From Variovorax flavidus (lineage in GTDB: Bacteria > Pseudomonadota > Gammaproteobacteria > Burkholderiales > Burkholderiaceae_C), in NCBI RefSeq assembly GCF_030317145.1, contig NZ_JASZYE010000002.1, positions 310,001 through 374,000 of the forward strand: a DNA stretch of 64,000 nucleotides. The letters are read 5' to 3'. A program made the translations under genes and the position numbers. Shown here piece by piece: positions 9,766 to 19,400 of the stretch; the stretch's first letter is position 1, and each line of letters starts with the position of its first letter. The notes under the pieces are model-generated. The model was not told the DNA's origin. It saw only the letters and a program-made list of their open reading frames with translations, and ran no database searches.

Positions 9766-9815
9766 TCTCCGACCCGTTGCCTCTGCCACTCCAACCAATG
9801 AAAGAAGGAGCACCT

Positions 9816-10280
9816 ATGGAAAAGATCATTCTGTACGTCGACGATGCGGCCTATGCGCGCGAGTTCCTCGCCAAGGTCGTAGCGGACGCAGGCAGCGCCG
9901 GGCCGCGCCAGTGGGTGGTCGTGGCTTGCGCGCCGCGCATGACGCACCGCATCAGCAAATGGGTGAGTCACAGCGCGCGCGAGAACTGGCGCGCCAAATG
10001 GTTCGCCAAGGTGCAGGAGCAGGTCGTGCCGCTGCTGGCCCACGAAAACGGACAAGTCATCGCGGTTCTCGCGAAGGGTCCGCTGACCGACCTGACCAAG
10101 CGCCTGAAGCTGGAGCACGGCGCTGCGCAGGTGGTCGATGCGCGTCGGCCCAAGATCGGGGTCGACCTCGAACCCGTGGCACCCGACGTGGCCCCGCCCG
10201 GGCAATCGAGCTGGGCGTTGCCGGGCGCCGTGGTCGGCATGGGCGCACTGCTCATGCTGGCCAACGAGTTGTCGGAATAG
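9816..10280 (+). CDS. Unrecognised small protein with C-terminal membrane segment, downstream of terC
   Basis: A 154-residue protein started at ATG 9816 behind AAGAAGGAG. The first ~110 residues are soluble and alpha/beta in appearance (IILYVDD, WVVVACAPRMTHRISKW, VIAVLAKGPLTDLTKRL), reminiscent of a Rossmann or USP-like fold, though no signature motif is present. A hydrophobic segment (WALPGAVVGMGALLMLAN) lies close to the C-terminus. It is only 50 nt after terC, so it should share Mn2+ riboswitch control. Function is unknown. Confidence 0.75.
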   Translation: MEKIILYVDDAAYAREFLAKVVADAGSAGPRQWVVVACAPRMTHRISKWVSHSARENWRAKWFAKVQEQVVPLLAHENGQVIAVLAKGPLTDLTKRLKLEHGAAQVVDARRPKIGVDLEPVAPDVAPPGQSSWALPGAVVGMGALLMLANELSE

Positions 10281-10296
10281 GTCCGCGACCCGCTGA

Positions 10297-10650
10297 ATGC
10301 GACTGCTCATCAAGTGGCTGCTCAGCGCGCTCGCGCTGCTGGCAGTCACCTACTTCTACAGCGGCGTCCAAGTCACGAGCTACACCTCGGCACTGCTGGC
10401 CGCCGCAGTGATCGGCCTGCTGAACATGTTCGTGCGGCCAGTGCTGGTGGTATTGACACTGCCGGTCTCCATCGTCACGCTGGGCCTCTTCCTGTTCGTG
10501 ATCAACGCCCTGCTGTTCTGGGCCGCATCCGGACTGCTGCCGGGCTTTCACGTCGACGGCTTCCTTGCTGCGCTGATCGGATCGCTGATCTATTCGCTGC
10601 TGGGCCTGCTCATCGAATCGGCGCTGGGCGGGCTTTTCTCCAAGCGCTGA
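10297..10650 (+). CDS. Four-TM phage-holin-superfamily / YvlD-like membrane protein
   Basis: A 117-residue protein composed almost entirely of four hydrophobic helices. The family motif NMFVRPVLVVLTLPVSIVTLG and the sequence FVINALLFW are typical of the 4-TMS holin superfamily (YvlD type), common in bacterial chromosomes without prophage context. It follows the terC-linked small gene by 16 nt and is likely in the same transcript. Role unknown; a stress-membrane role is the usual guess for YvlD. Confidence 0.85.
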   Translation: MRLLIKWLLSALALLAVTYFYSGVQVTSYTSALLAAAVIGLLNMFVRPVLVVLTLPVSIVTLGLFLFVINALLFWAASGLLPGFHVDGFLAALIGSLIYSLLGLLIESALGGLFSKR

Positions 10651-10695
10651 CGCATGGCGTTGCGGCGCGCCGGCGCCGCACGCCCTCCCCTTTTC

Positions 10696-12285
10696 CTACC
10701 TGAGCGGCGGTTCGGCCGCCTGCTCCTTGAAGAGTGCCTCCACCGCGCGTGCGCGGGTGTCGATGATCGACGCCTCGTAGTGATCGATGGGCACGCCACC
10801 GGCCTGGCCTTGCGCGCTCTTGCGGATCAGGTCCTGAGCCGCCCGGAGACGATCGCGCGCACCCGGATAGTCCAGGATCGCCACATTGGCCTCGGCATCC
10901 GCGCGCACCGCGCGAACCGTGTCGTTCTGCGCCCCGTACAGGTTGGCCAGCGTGCGCCAGGCTGTCGCATCGCGTGGATGGACGGCCACCCAGTCGCGCA
11001 GCGACGGGATCATCGGCGCGGGATTCCGCATGGCGACCGCCGCCTGCGCGGCGAGCAGCATTTCGGGGCGGTCCTTGGCCTTGGGATCGAGCAGCGCCGC
11101 CGCGGCAGGCGCCGCATTGGCCGTGAGTTCGATCTCGGCGGACAGCAATCGCGCGAGGCGGGAGGACGGCGCATCGCCCGCCGTGCGCGTGACGAGCCGC
11201 TGCGCCAGCGCACGGGCCGCCTTGAAGTCGCGCAATTCGCTGGCCGCCATCGCTGCCGCGTAGAGCGTGCCGGCCTGCTGGGCGGGCGAACTCTTCGCGA
11301 ACTCGCCGCTCGACGCGGAGTCGACCCATAACCGCAGCACGTCGACGCCCGGGCGCGTGAGCACCCGTGCCCGGGACGCGATCATGGCGTGGTCCATTGC
11401 AAGGGGCAGCGCGGCGGCCGCCGTTCCGGGCTTGAACTGGAAGCGTCCCTGCATGTCGGCAATGCGCTCGCTGTTGAGCGGGTGGCTGCGCAGGTACGGA
11501 TAGGACCCGTTGTCGTTGAGCCGCGATGCGTACTGCAGCTTCTCGAACATCGAGGCCGCGCCTTGCGGCGCATAGCCGGCCTGCGTCATGACGCCGAAAC
11601 CGACACGGTCGGCCTCGCGCTCCATGTCGCGCGAAAAGCTCAGCTGGTTCTGCACGAAGGCAGCCTGGCTGCCCAGGATCACGGCCTGCCCGGCATCGGC
11701 GCTGCGGCTCTTGCTGGCGGCGATCGCGCCGAGGATCAGCCCGGCGAGCATCAGTGGCATCTGCTTGCTCTGCTTGGACATCTGCCGCGCGATGTGACGC
11801 TGCGTGACGTGCGACAGTTCATGCCCGAGCACCGTGGCGAGTTCGTCCCGGCTGCCGACCACTGCGATCAGCCCCAGGTTGACGCCGAGATAGCCGCCCG
11901 GCAGCGCGAAGGCGTTGATGCTGCGATCGCGCCCGAGCACCACGGTCCACGCGAATCGTTCGTCGAGCTCGGGGGTCAGATCGCCCCGCGTGCGGGCGGC
12001 GGCGAGCAGCCGCTGCCAGATGTCGTCGACGTATTCGGAGAGCACCGGGTCGTCGATGTAGTCCGGATCGCGGTACAGCTCGCGCGCGATCTGGTCGCCG
12101 AGATGCCGCTCGGCACTGGCGGTCATCTCGCCGCCGTCGCCCATGCCCGGCAGGAGTTGGGCCACGGCGGGTGCCGGCAGCGCCAGTTGCGCCGCGATCA
12201 CCACTGCGGCGCACGCGCTCCTCAAGAGGCGCCTGGCGGGCCGCTGCATGCCGGGGGAGTGGATAACTGGAGTCAACCGCAACAT
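10696..12285 (-). CDS. bepA: BepA/YfgC-type periplasmic M48 metalloprotease with TPR domain
   Basis: A 529-residue exported protease and chaperone for outer-membrane assembly. A signal peptide is clear (residues 13-43 if the first ATG is used; an alternative start MQRPARRLL at 12249 gives a more classical signal). The catalytic HELSH is at 155-159, the third ligand lies in [11 protein letters not shown], and [10 protein letters not shown] follows. The C-terminal ~200 residues are Ala-rich helical repeats expected for the TPR half. Divergent from moaC. Confidence 0.92.
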   Translation of the reverse strand: MLRLTPVIHSPGMQRPARRLLRSACAAVVIAAQLALPAPAVAQLLPGMGDGGEMTASAERHLGDQIARELYRDPDYIDDPVLSEYVDDIWQRLLAAARTRGDLTPELDERFAWTVVLGRDRSINAFALPGGYLGVNLGLIAVVGSRDELATVLGHELSHVTQRHIARQMSKQSKQMPLMLAGLILGAIAASKSRSADAGQAVILGSQAAFVQNQLSFSRDMEREADRVGFGVMTQAGYAPQGAASMFEKLQYASRLNDNGSYPYLRSHPLNSERIADMQGRFQFKPGTAAAALPLAMDHAMIASRARVLTRPGVDVLRLWVDSASSGEFAKSSPAQQAGTLYAAAMAASELRDFKAARALAQRLVTRTAGDAPSSRLARLLSAEIELTANAAPAAAALLDPKAKDRPEMLLAAQAAVAMRNPAPMIPSLRDWVAVHPRDATAWRTLANLYGAQNDTVRAVRADAEANVAILDYPGARDRLRAAQDLIRKSAQGQAGGVPIDHYEASIIDTRARAVEALFKEQAAEPPLR

Positions 12286-12339
12286 TCCTCGTCAATGGTT
12301 CGGCCTCGTATGATGCGGCACTTCGCCGATCGTTCACCC

Positions 12340-12834
12340 ATGAGTTCCCTTACACATTTTGACGCCCAGGGCCAGGCGCACATGGTCGACGTGGCCGCCA
12401 AGCCGGCCACGCATCGCGTGGCCGTGGCGACCGGCCGCATCGAGATGCAGGCGGCCACCCTGGCGCTGATCGAATCGGGTACCGCGAAGAAGGGCGATGT
12501 GCTGGGCATTGCGCGCATCGCGGGCATTCAGGCGGCCAAGAAGACCAGCGACCTGATTCCCCTGTGCCATCCGCTCGCCCTGACCCGGGTGGCAGTGGCT
12601 TTCGCCATGTCCGAGGGCGGATTGCCCCAGGTGACTTGCACGGCCACCGTCGAAACGGTGGGGCCGACAGGCGTCGAGATGGAAGCGCTGACCGCCGTCC
12701 AGGTGGCGCTGCTGACGATCTACGACATGTGCAAGGCGGTGGACCGGGGCATGCGCATCACCGATGTCCACGTGCTCGAAAAGCACGGCGGCAAGTCGGG
12801 CAGCTATACCGCCGGCGAATCGACGCCGCGCTAG
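12340..12834 (+). CDS. moaC: Cyclic pyranopterin monophosphate synthase accessory protein MoaC
   Basis: A 164-residue enzyme that converts the GTP-derived MoaA product to cyclic pyranopterin monophosphate, the first step of molybdenum cofactor synthesis. Diagnostic motifs are intact: [28 protein letters not shown] and [11 protein letters not shown], including the catalytic Lys and Asp. Length is normal. MoaA is not in the window, so the gene stands alone, head to head with bepA with a 54-nt shared promoter region. Confidence 0.97.
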   Translation: MSSLTHFDAQGQAHMVDVAAKPATHRVAVATGRIEMQAATLALIESGTAKKGDVLGIARIAGIQAAKKTSDLIPLCHPLALTRVAVAFAMSEGGLPQVTCTATVETVGPTGVEMEALTAVQVALLTIYDMCKAVDRGMRITDVHVLEKHGGKSGSYTAGESTPR

Positions 12835-13058
12835 GCACCGACAGCCCGTGTCCCGCGGGCCCCGAGCGCACCTCGTCAAAAGGCGCCCGACGCCAAAAAT
12901 GCAACTTCGTGCAACTGAATGTGTACGTCTGTACACGCTCAGACGGAAGGTGTGCGCTCGCTGACAAACGGTCTGGGGCTTCCGGACCTGCATTCACACA
13001 ATCAGAAAAGATCGTCACTGATTGCCACCGCGCGCACCCCACTTCGAGAGTCCTCACC

Positions 13059-13538
13059 GTGAAAAAACTGGCTTGCTTCCACTGCGGAAGAAGCCGGCCC
13101 TCCGCCGGCGGGTTCACCCTGATCGAAGTGATGATCGTCGTCGCGGTCATCGGCATCCTGGCCGCCATCGCACTGCCCGCATACAACGACTATGTGCGTC
13201 GGGGGCAGCTCCCCGAGGCGTTCACGCTGCTGTCGGAGTACCGGGCCAAGATGGAGCAGTACTACCAGGACAGCCGCAACTACGGCACGGCCGCCAAGTG
13301 CGCTGCCGATGCCAGCGCCAGTAGCTGGAACACCTTCCCCCGGACCGCGCAGTACTTTTCGTTCGACTGCGCCACGACGAACGCCCAGCAGGGCTACACG
13401 GTGACGGCGACCGGCATCAAGGGCGCCGCCGTCGGCCACGTCTACACGATCAATCAGAACGGCGACCGCGTCACCACGAAGTTCAAGGGCAGCGACGTGA
13501 ATGCCGCGTGCTGGCTCACGAAATCGGCCACCTGTTGA
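13059..13538 (+). CDS. pilE: Type IV pilin-like protein PilE, first minor-pilin operon
   Basis: A 159-residue prepilin from a GTG start; no ATG lies nearby. The 18-residue leader ends GG and is cleaved before [20 protein letters not shown], the class III signal recognised by PilD, with Glu at +5. The Cys-containing C-terminal part (CWLTKSATC) would form the D-loop disulfide. The protein should be inserted in the inner membrane, then assembled with FimU, PilV, PilW and PilX as the pilus-priming tip. First gene of a six-gene operon through pilY1. Its start context (GTCCTCACCGTG) recurs in the second operon. Confidence 0.9.
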   Translation: MKKLACFHCGRSRPSAGGFTLIEVMIVVAVIGILAAIALPAYNDYVRRGQLPEAFTLLSEYRAKMEQYYQDSRNYGTAAKCAADASASSWNTFPRTAQYFSFDCATTNAQQGYTVTATGIKGAAVGHVYTINQNGDRVTTKFKGSDVNAACWLTKSATC

Positions 13539-13550
13539 CCAGGACCCGCC

Positions 13551-14150
13551 ATGAAGCAGCGCGGCTTCTCGCTGATCGAACTGGTCGTCACCATGGCGGT
13601 CCTGGCGCTGGTGCTGTTCGCGACGGCGCCGAGCATCGGCGCGTGGCTGGACAACTCACGCATCCGCAACGCCGCGGAATCCCTGCAGATCGGGCTGCAG
13701 ACGGCGCGCAGCGAAGCCGTGGGACGCAACCAGAGCATCTCGTTCTACCTCGTCTCCCTGGCCGACCCCGGCGTGATGGACAACAGCTGCGCGCTGTCGG
13801 CCAGCAGCGGCTCCTGGGTCGTCAGCGCGGCATCGCCGGACACGCATTGCGCCAATGCGCCGTCGACCAGCGTGGCACCCAAGATCGTGCTCAAGCGCGC
13901 CGTGGGCGATGGCGGCGGCAAGGTGAAGGTCAGCGGCCTGCAGGCGGATGGAACCACGGGCGGCACCACCGTCACGTTCAACGGCTTCGGGCGCGTGGTC
14001 AACGCGGACCCGATCGCCCGCATCGACATCACCGGGCCGAACGACGGCGCCGCCTACCGCAACCTGCAAGTGCGCATCACCAGCGCGGGCGCGATCCGCA
14101 TGTGCGATCCGCATGTGCCCGCGGATTCCACCGATCCACGCAAATGCTGA
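13551..14150 (+). CDS. fimU: GspH/FimT-family minor pilin (FimU), first operon
   Basis: A 199-residue minor prepilin with a very short leader (MKQRG) before FSLIELVVTMAVLALVLF, Glu at +5. The GspH-like motif LQTARSEAVGRNQSI follows the long N-terminal helix. C-terminal RMCDPHVPADS...C resembles other FimU proteins that end in a Cys pair. It lies 12 nt after pilE and primes pilus assembly with the other minor pilins. Confidence 0.9.
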   Translation: MKQRGFSLIELVVTMAVLALVLFATAPSIGAWLDNSRIRNAAESLQIGLQTARSEAVGRNQSISFYLVSLADPGVMDNSCALSASSGSWVVSAASPDTHCANAPSTSVAPKIVLKRAVGDGGGKVKVSGLQADGTTGGTTVTFNGFGRVVNADPIARIDITGPNDGAAYRNLQVRITSAGAIRMCDPHVPADSTDPRKC

Positions 14151-14165
14151 GCACGGAGCGACGAG

Positions 14166-14615
14166 ATGCACGGCTTTCACAAACATCGGCGCCCTTCGCT
14201 TCCCAGAAGAACGGGGAGCGCGCCCCGCGGCGTGGCGCTGATCGAAGTGCTGGTCGCGATGCTGATCTTCATGCTCGGCGTGCTCGGCCTGATCGGCATG
14301 CAGGGCTCGCTGACGCGCTCGCAGACGGAATCGAAGATGCGCGCCGATGCGGCCTATCTCGCCAGCGAGGTCATCGGCAGGATGTGGACCGACATCAACA
14401 ATCTCACGGGCTACGCGGGCGATGACAGTTGCAGCGCCGCGGGTTGCACCGAATGGCGCAGCAAGGTCACGCAGATGCTTCCGGGCGGCGGCGCGGCCAT
14501 CGCGGTCGATGAGGCGACCGGCGACGTGTCGGTCACTGTCACGTGGGCCTTGCCCAACGGCGACACGCACAAGTACGTGACGCAGACCACCATTGCGGGC
14601 AAGACGGCTGGATGA
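14166..14615 (+). CDS. pilV: Minor pilin PilV, first operon
   Basis: A 149-residue prepilin with a basic ~22-residue leader ending RG before VALIEVLVAMLIFMLGVLGLIGMQ, the hallmark PilV helix. The remaining globular part has one Cys pair (DDSCSAAGCTEW). The stop overlaps pilW by ATGA, so translation is coupled. Acts in the pilus tip complex with PilY1. Confidence 0.92.
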   Translation: MHGFHKHRRPSLPRRTGSAPRGVALIEVLVAMLIFMLGVLGLIGMQGSLTRSQTESKMRADAAYLASEVIGRMWTDINNLTGYAGDDSCSAAGCTEWRSKVTQMLPGGGAAIAVDEATGDVSVTVTWALPNGDTHKYVTQTTIAGKTAG

Positions 14616-15769
14616 CCATGCTCACCCCCAGCCTTCGCAGATCTCGCGGCTTCACGCTGGTGGAAGTCATGGTCGGGCTGCTGCTGGGCCTGCTGACCAC
14701 GCTCGTCATCAGCGAAGTGCTGACCATGTCGGAAGGCAAGAAGCGCACGCTCACGATGGGCAGCGATGCGCAGACGAACGGCGCGCTGTCGCTGTACACC
14801 CTTCAGCGCGACATTCAGGCGGCGGGCTATGGCACCGCCAATGAGCCAGCCGCGCTGGGCTGTCCGATCAAGGGGGAGTTCAGGGATCCGGCCGCGCCCG
14901 CGGGGACGCCGTCGATCGCCTTCACGCCGACGCTGGCGCCGGTGGTCATCGAGGACGGCGCTGGCGGCGCGCCGGACCGGATCACCGTGCTGCAAAGCCG
15001 CACGCCGGGGTTTTCGGCGCCCGTCAGCGTCACGCACGCGCATGCGAAGACCGACGAGTTCTTCGTGGTCAAGTCGTCGCTCGGCGTGGCGGCGGGTGAC
15101 TTGATGATCGTCGTGCCCGCGGGCGGCGGCTGGAGCGTCGACAACTGGTGCACGGTGTTCAGCGTCACGGACGACGGCGCCTCGCCGGCCACCAACACCA
15201 CGCTCAACTTCCAGCACGTGCCGCACGTGTCGGGCGGCACCAGCAAGTGGAATCGCAGCAGCGTCTTCCCGGATGCGGGCTACCCCACGCAAAGCTACCT
15301 GCTGAACCTCGGCACGATGTCGCTCAATACCTACGAGGTCGACGCCGAGCGCAACCTGGTCCTCACCACGCGGACCGCTGGCGCGGCGTCCACCGCCTCG
15401 ACGACGCTCTACCCGCAGATCGTCAATCTCCAGGCGATGTACGGCAAGGACACCACCGGCGACGGCATGGTGGACGCCTACGACACGGTCACGCCGACCA
15501 CCGCCATCGGTTGGCAGCAGGTGCTGGCGATCCGCATCGCCGTGGTGGCACGCAGCAATCAGTACGAGAAGGACGAGGTCACGCAGAACGAACCGCTGTG
15601 GGACGTGGGCGCCGGCACCACCATCGCCGGCACCGTCAATTGCCACAGCGGCAGCAAGTGCCTGACGCTCGGCATCAGCGCCGTGCCCGACTGGAAGCAC
15701 TATCGCTACAAGGTCTACGACACGGTGGTTCCGCTGCGCAACATGCTGTGGAACGCGGCAGGGAGCTGA
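14612..15769 (+). CDS. pilW: Minor pilin PilW, first operon
   Basis: A 385-residue prepilin; the start is the ATG of ATGA overlapping the pilV stop (a second in-frame ATG is two codons on). Cleavage is expected at RRSRG before FTLVEVMVGLLLGLLTTLVI. The family motif LQRDIQAAGYG follows, and the C-terminus RYKVYDTVVPLRNMLW is the standard PilW ending. Large globular domain placed under PilY1 at the tip. Confidence 0.92.
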   Translation: MTMLTPSLRRSRGFTLVEVMVGLLLGLLTTLVISEVLTMSEGKKRTLTMGSDAQTNGALSLYTLQRDIQAAGYGTANEPAALGCPIKGEFRDPAAPAGTPSIAFTPTLAPVVIEDGAGGAPDRITVLQSRTPGFSAPVSVTHAHAKTDEFFVVKSSLGVAAGDLMIVVPAGGGWSVDNWCTVFSVTDDGASPATNTTLNFQHVPHVSGGTSKWNRSSVFPDAGYPTQSYLLNLGTMSLNTYEVDAERNLVLTTRTAGAASTASTTLYPQIVNLQAMYGKDTTGDGMVDAYDTVTPTTAIGWQQVLAIRIAVVARSNQYEKDEVTQNEPLWDVGAGTTIAGTVNCHSGSKCLTLGISAVPDWKHYRYKVYDTVVPLRNMLWNAAGS

Positions 15770-15771
15770 CG

Positions 15772-16452
15772 ATGGACGGCCGCCACCACCCGAACCCAAG
15801 GCAGCGCGGCGTGTCGCTGCTGTTCGCGCTCCTCGCGCTGGCCGCGCTGTCGCTCGCGACGCTCGCGCTGGTGCGCTCGGTCGACACGGGCGGACTGGTG
15901 CTGGGCAACATCGGCTTCAAGCAGGACGCCACCGCTGCCGGCGACCAGGCCACGCGCCAGGCCGTGGCCTGGCTGAAAGCCAACATCACGTCTCTCCAGA
16001 ACGATGCGGCCACCAATGGCTACTACGCCAGCACCAAGGAGCTGAACGTCGACAAGACGATCACGCGCGTGGACGCCACGGGACAGCAGTTTCCTGCGGA
16101 CCGCACCCGCAAGCTGATCGACTGGGACAACGACAGCCGCTGCGACTACGCGAGCGCCGGCACCTTTGCCAGCTGCGCGCTGAAGACCGTGAGCGTCGAC
16201 GACATCAACGGCAACAAGACGCGCTACGTGATCTTCCGGCTCTGCGCATCCTCGGGCGATGCGAACGACGACCTCAACAACAGCTGCTCCAAACCGCTGA
16301 GCGGTGGCGGCGGCTCCTCCAACAAGGGCAGCATCTCCTACGGCCGGCAGCCGATTGCCGGCGGCTCCAGCCCCTACTACCGCGTCGTCGTTCGCGTGCT
16401 CGGCGCGCGCAATACGGCCAGCTTCACCGAGTCCATCGTCAGCTTCCAATAG
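15772..16452 (+). CDS. pilX: PilX-type minor pilin, first operon
   Basis: A 226-residue protein, 2 nt after pilW. The leader QRG precedes a hydrophobic helix VSLLFALLALAALSLATLAL in which no Glu is seen at +5. This is followed by the PilX-like segment LVLGNIGFKQDATAAGDQA and a C-terminal YYRVVVRVLGARNT strand. A Gly/Ser-rich loop (GGGGSSNKGS) is present. Assembled with PilV/PilW/FimU beneath PilY1. Confidence 0.9.
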   Translation: MDGRHHPNPRQRGVSLLFALLALAALSLATLALVRSVDTGGLVLGNIGFKQDATAAGDQATRQAVAWLKANITSLQNDAATNGYYASTKELNVDKTITRVDATGQQFPADRTRKLIDWDNDSRCDYASAGTFASCALKTVSVDDINGNKTRYVIFRLCASSGDANDDLNNSCSKPLSGGGGSSNKGSISYGRQPIAGGSSPYYRVVVRVLGARNTASFTESIVSFQ

Positions 16453-16463
16453 GGTCATCTGCC

Positions 16464-19400
16464 ATGAAAACGCACCCCACGCCATCCTCAGGGCGCGCGT
16501 GCTTGCCCCGGCGGAATGTCCTTGCGCAATGGGCCGTCGCGCTCGGTGTCTGCGCCGCCGCATCCGTTGCCTCGCCCGCACTTTCCGCGGAAACCTTCAT
16601 CCTCGACGAACCGCTGGCAACACGGCCCAACGTCAAGGCGAAGCCGAACCTGATGTTCATCCTGGACGACTCGGGAAGCATGGCTTCGGAGTTCATGCCC
16701 GATGCCATGAGCGACACCGGCACCTACGGCTATCGGTCTGCGCAATGCAATGGCGTGGCCTACGACCCCGCCGTCATCTATGCGCTGCCGCTGGATTCGA
16801 CCGGCCAGCCCCTGGCGACGCCCAACTTCGCGGCGGCGTGGACCAACGGCTTCGCCCAATCGGGCAGCACGAATCTCAACGGCTCCTCCGAGACCATTAC
16901 CACCATCAACACGACGAGCAGCGTCGCGACCGGTACGGGGAACAAGAACTTCGTCTTCACCGGCAGCGGGTTTTCCGCCACCACCTTCACGGTGGGCGAA
17001 ACCATCACGCTCAGCGCCAGCAGCGGGAGGTCGATGACCGGCACCGTCTCGGGCTGGAGCGCCACCAACTTCAACACGAGCGGCGTCAAGACGCTGGCGG
17101 TGTCCGTCTCGTCCGTGACGGGCAGCGGCTCGTCCTCGACCTGGACCGCGACCCGGTTTCCGGGCAGCTACTACTACAGCTACACGGGCACGCAGGCCCG
17201 GATGAGCTGGGCCTACACGAGCACGGGCCCGGTGCAGAACACCTTCTACAACGAGTGCCTGAGCACCGTCGGCAACTCGCCGGGCAGCGGCGTGTTCACG
17301 AAGGTGACCGTCAAGAGCACCTCGGCCGATGCCCAGAACTACGCCAACTGGTATGCCTACTACCGCACCCGCTCGCTGTTGATGCGCACGGCGGTGGGCC
17401 GCGCATTCAAGTCGCTGGACGACGGCTATCGCGTGGGCTTTTCGACCATCAACAGCAGCACGGATGTCACGACCGGCGACGGCTTTCATCCGGTGGACGA
17501 CTTCGGCACGGCGCAGCGGGCATCGATCTACACCAAGCTCTATGGCGCCGCCGCGAGCGGCGGCACACCGCTGCGAGGCGCGCTGTCGAAGGCGGGCCGC
17601 TATTTCGCGAAGGGCTATGCCGGCCAGACCGACCCGGTCCAGTATTCGTGCCAGCGCAACTATGCGCTGCTATCCACCGACGGCTACTGGAACAGCGGCG
17701 GCAGTGTCGAGAACGCCAACTACGGCCCGCGCGATCTCGGCGGCAACCTCGTGGCCAACCAGGACGGCACCGAAGAACGCCCGATGTTCGACGGCACCAC
17801 CACGACGGCGGTCACGACGCGAACGCTCTACATCGTCGGCACGCTCGGTTCGTGCCGCCGCAGCGGGGTCAACCGCTACGCCGTCACGGCGCAGCCGCAG
17901 ACCTTCTCCGGCGGCGCCTGGTCCAACAGCGGCGCCGGCGAGGACAGCTGCGTGGTCGGCGCGACCGTCATCGTCAACGGCAAGACCGCCGCCGACCTGG
18001 CGGGCAAGAGCGAGGCCAGCGCCCCGACCACCACGGCGGTCACCACCGGCGGCTCATCCGACACCCTGGCCGACGTCGCCGAGTACTACTACAAGACCGA
18101 CCTGCGCACCGAGGGCCTCGGCAACTGCACGTCCGTGGCATCGGGCACCAGCCAGAACGTCTGCAGCAACATCCTCAAGCCCAACGGCCGGGACACGGCG
18201 CCGCACCAGCACATGACGACCTTCACCATCGGTCTGGGTGTCGGGGGCACTTTGACCTACGACAGGAACTACCTGACGCAGACCGCGGGCGACTACGTCA
18301 ACCTCACGAATGGCACGGTCACCTGGCCCGTGCCGACCACCACCATCACGGGCAGTTCGGGCGACGCCCGCAATGTCGACGACCTCTGGCATGCCGCCGT
18401 CAACGGGCGCGGGCAGTACTACTCAGCCCAGAACGCGAGCCAGCTGGGCGATGCGATCAGCGGCGTCGTCAACACGATCATGGAAGAAAACGGCTCCGGC
18501 GCCGCCGCATCGACCAGCGCGCTGGAACTGGTCGCGGGCGACAACAACCAGGTCTACCGGGCCAGCTACACGACCAAGACCTGGACGGGCGACATCCAGG
18601 CCTTCACGCTGAACGGCGAAACCGGCGCCGTCGGCTCGACACCCCTGTGGTCCGCGCAGGCCAAGCTCACCTCGGGCACGACGCCGAGCGCGCGCAAGAT
18701 CTACTACCGGCAACCCACCGCCACGACGACGCTGCGCGCCTTCAACTGGACCAACCTGAACGCGGACGGCTACGGCGCCTCCTTCAGCAGCCTGTGCTCG
18801 CAGACCCTGGTGGCCTCGCAGTGCGCCAGCCTCACGACAGCCGAACTCACGGCGGCCAATTCGGGCACCAATCTCGTCGACTACCTGCGCGGCGTGCGAA
18901 CCTTCGAGACGGCCAGCACGGCAAACAGCACCACGCGCGGGCTGTATCGCCCGCGCACCGGCGTGCTGGGCGACATCGTCAACGGTGCGCCGGTCTTCGT
19001 CGGCAAGCCGCCCTTCACCTACGCCGATGCCGGCTACGCGGCCTTCGTCAGCGCCAAGGCGAACCGCAAGCGGGTGGTCTATGCCGCGGCGAACGACGGC
19101 ATGCTGCACGCCTTCTCGGCCGCCACCGGCACCGGCAGCGACGGGGGGGCCGAACTCTGGGCCTACGTGCCGAGCGCAGTGCTGCCCAACCTGTACCGGC
19201 TGGCGGATGCCAGCTACGAATCCCGGCATCGCTATTTCGTGGACGGCCCGCCTGTCGTCGGCGACATCAAGGTCGGCACCACGTGGAAGACCATCCTCGT
19301 CGGCGGTCTCGGCAAGGGCGGCCGGAGCTACTACGCGCTCGACATCACGGACCCCGCGAGCCCCCTGCCGCTCTGGGAATTCACCGACACCAACCTGGGC

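Noticed and set aside
10297..10650. Holin annotation as a sign of a prophage
   Set aside because: The 4-TM holin superfamily is widespread in chromosomes, and no phage genes flank it.
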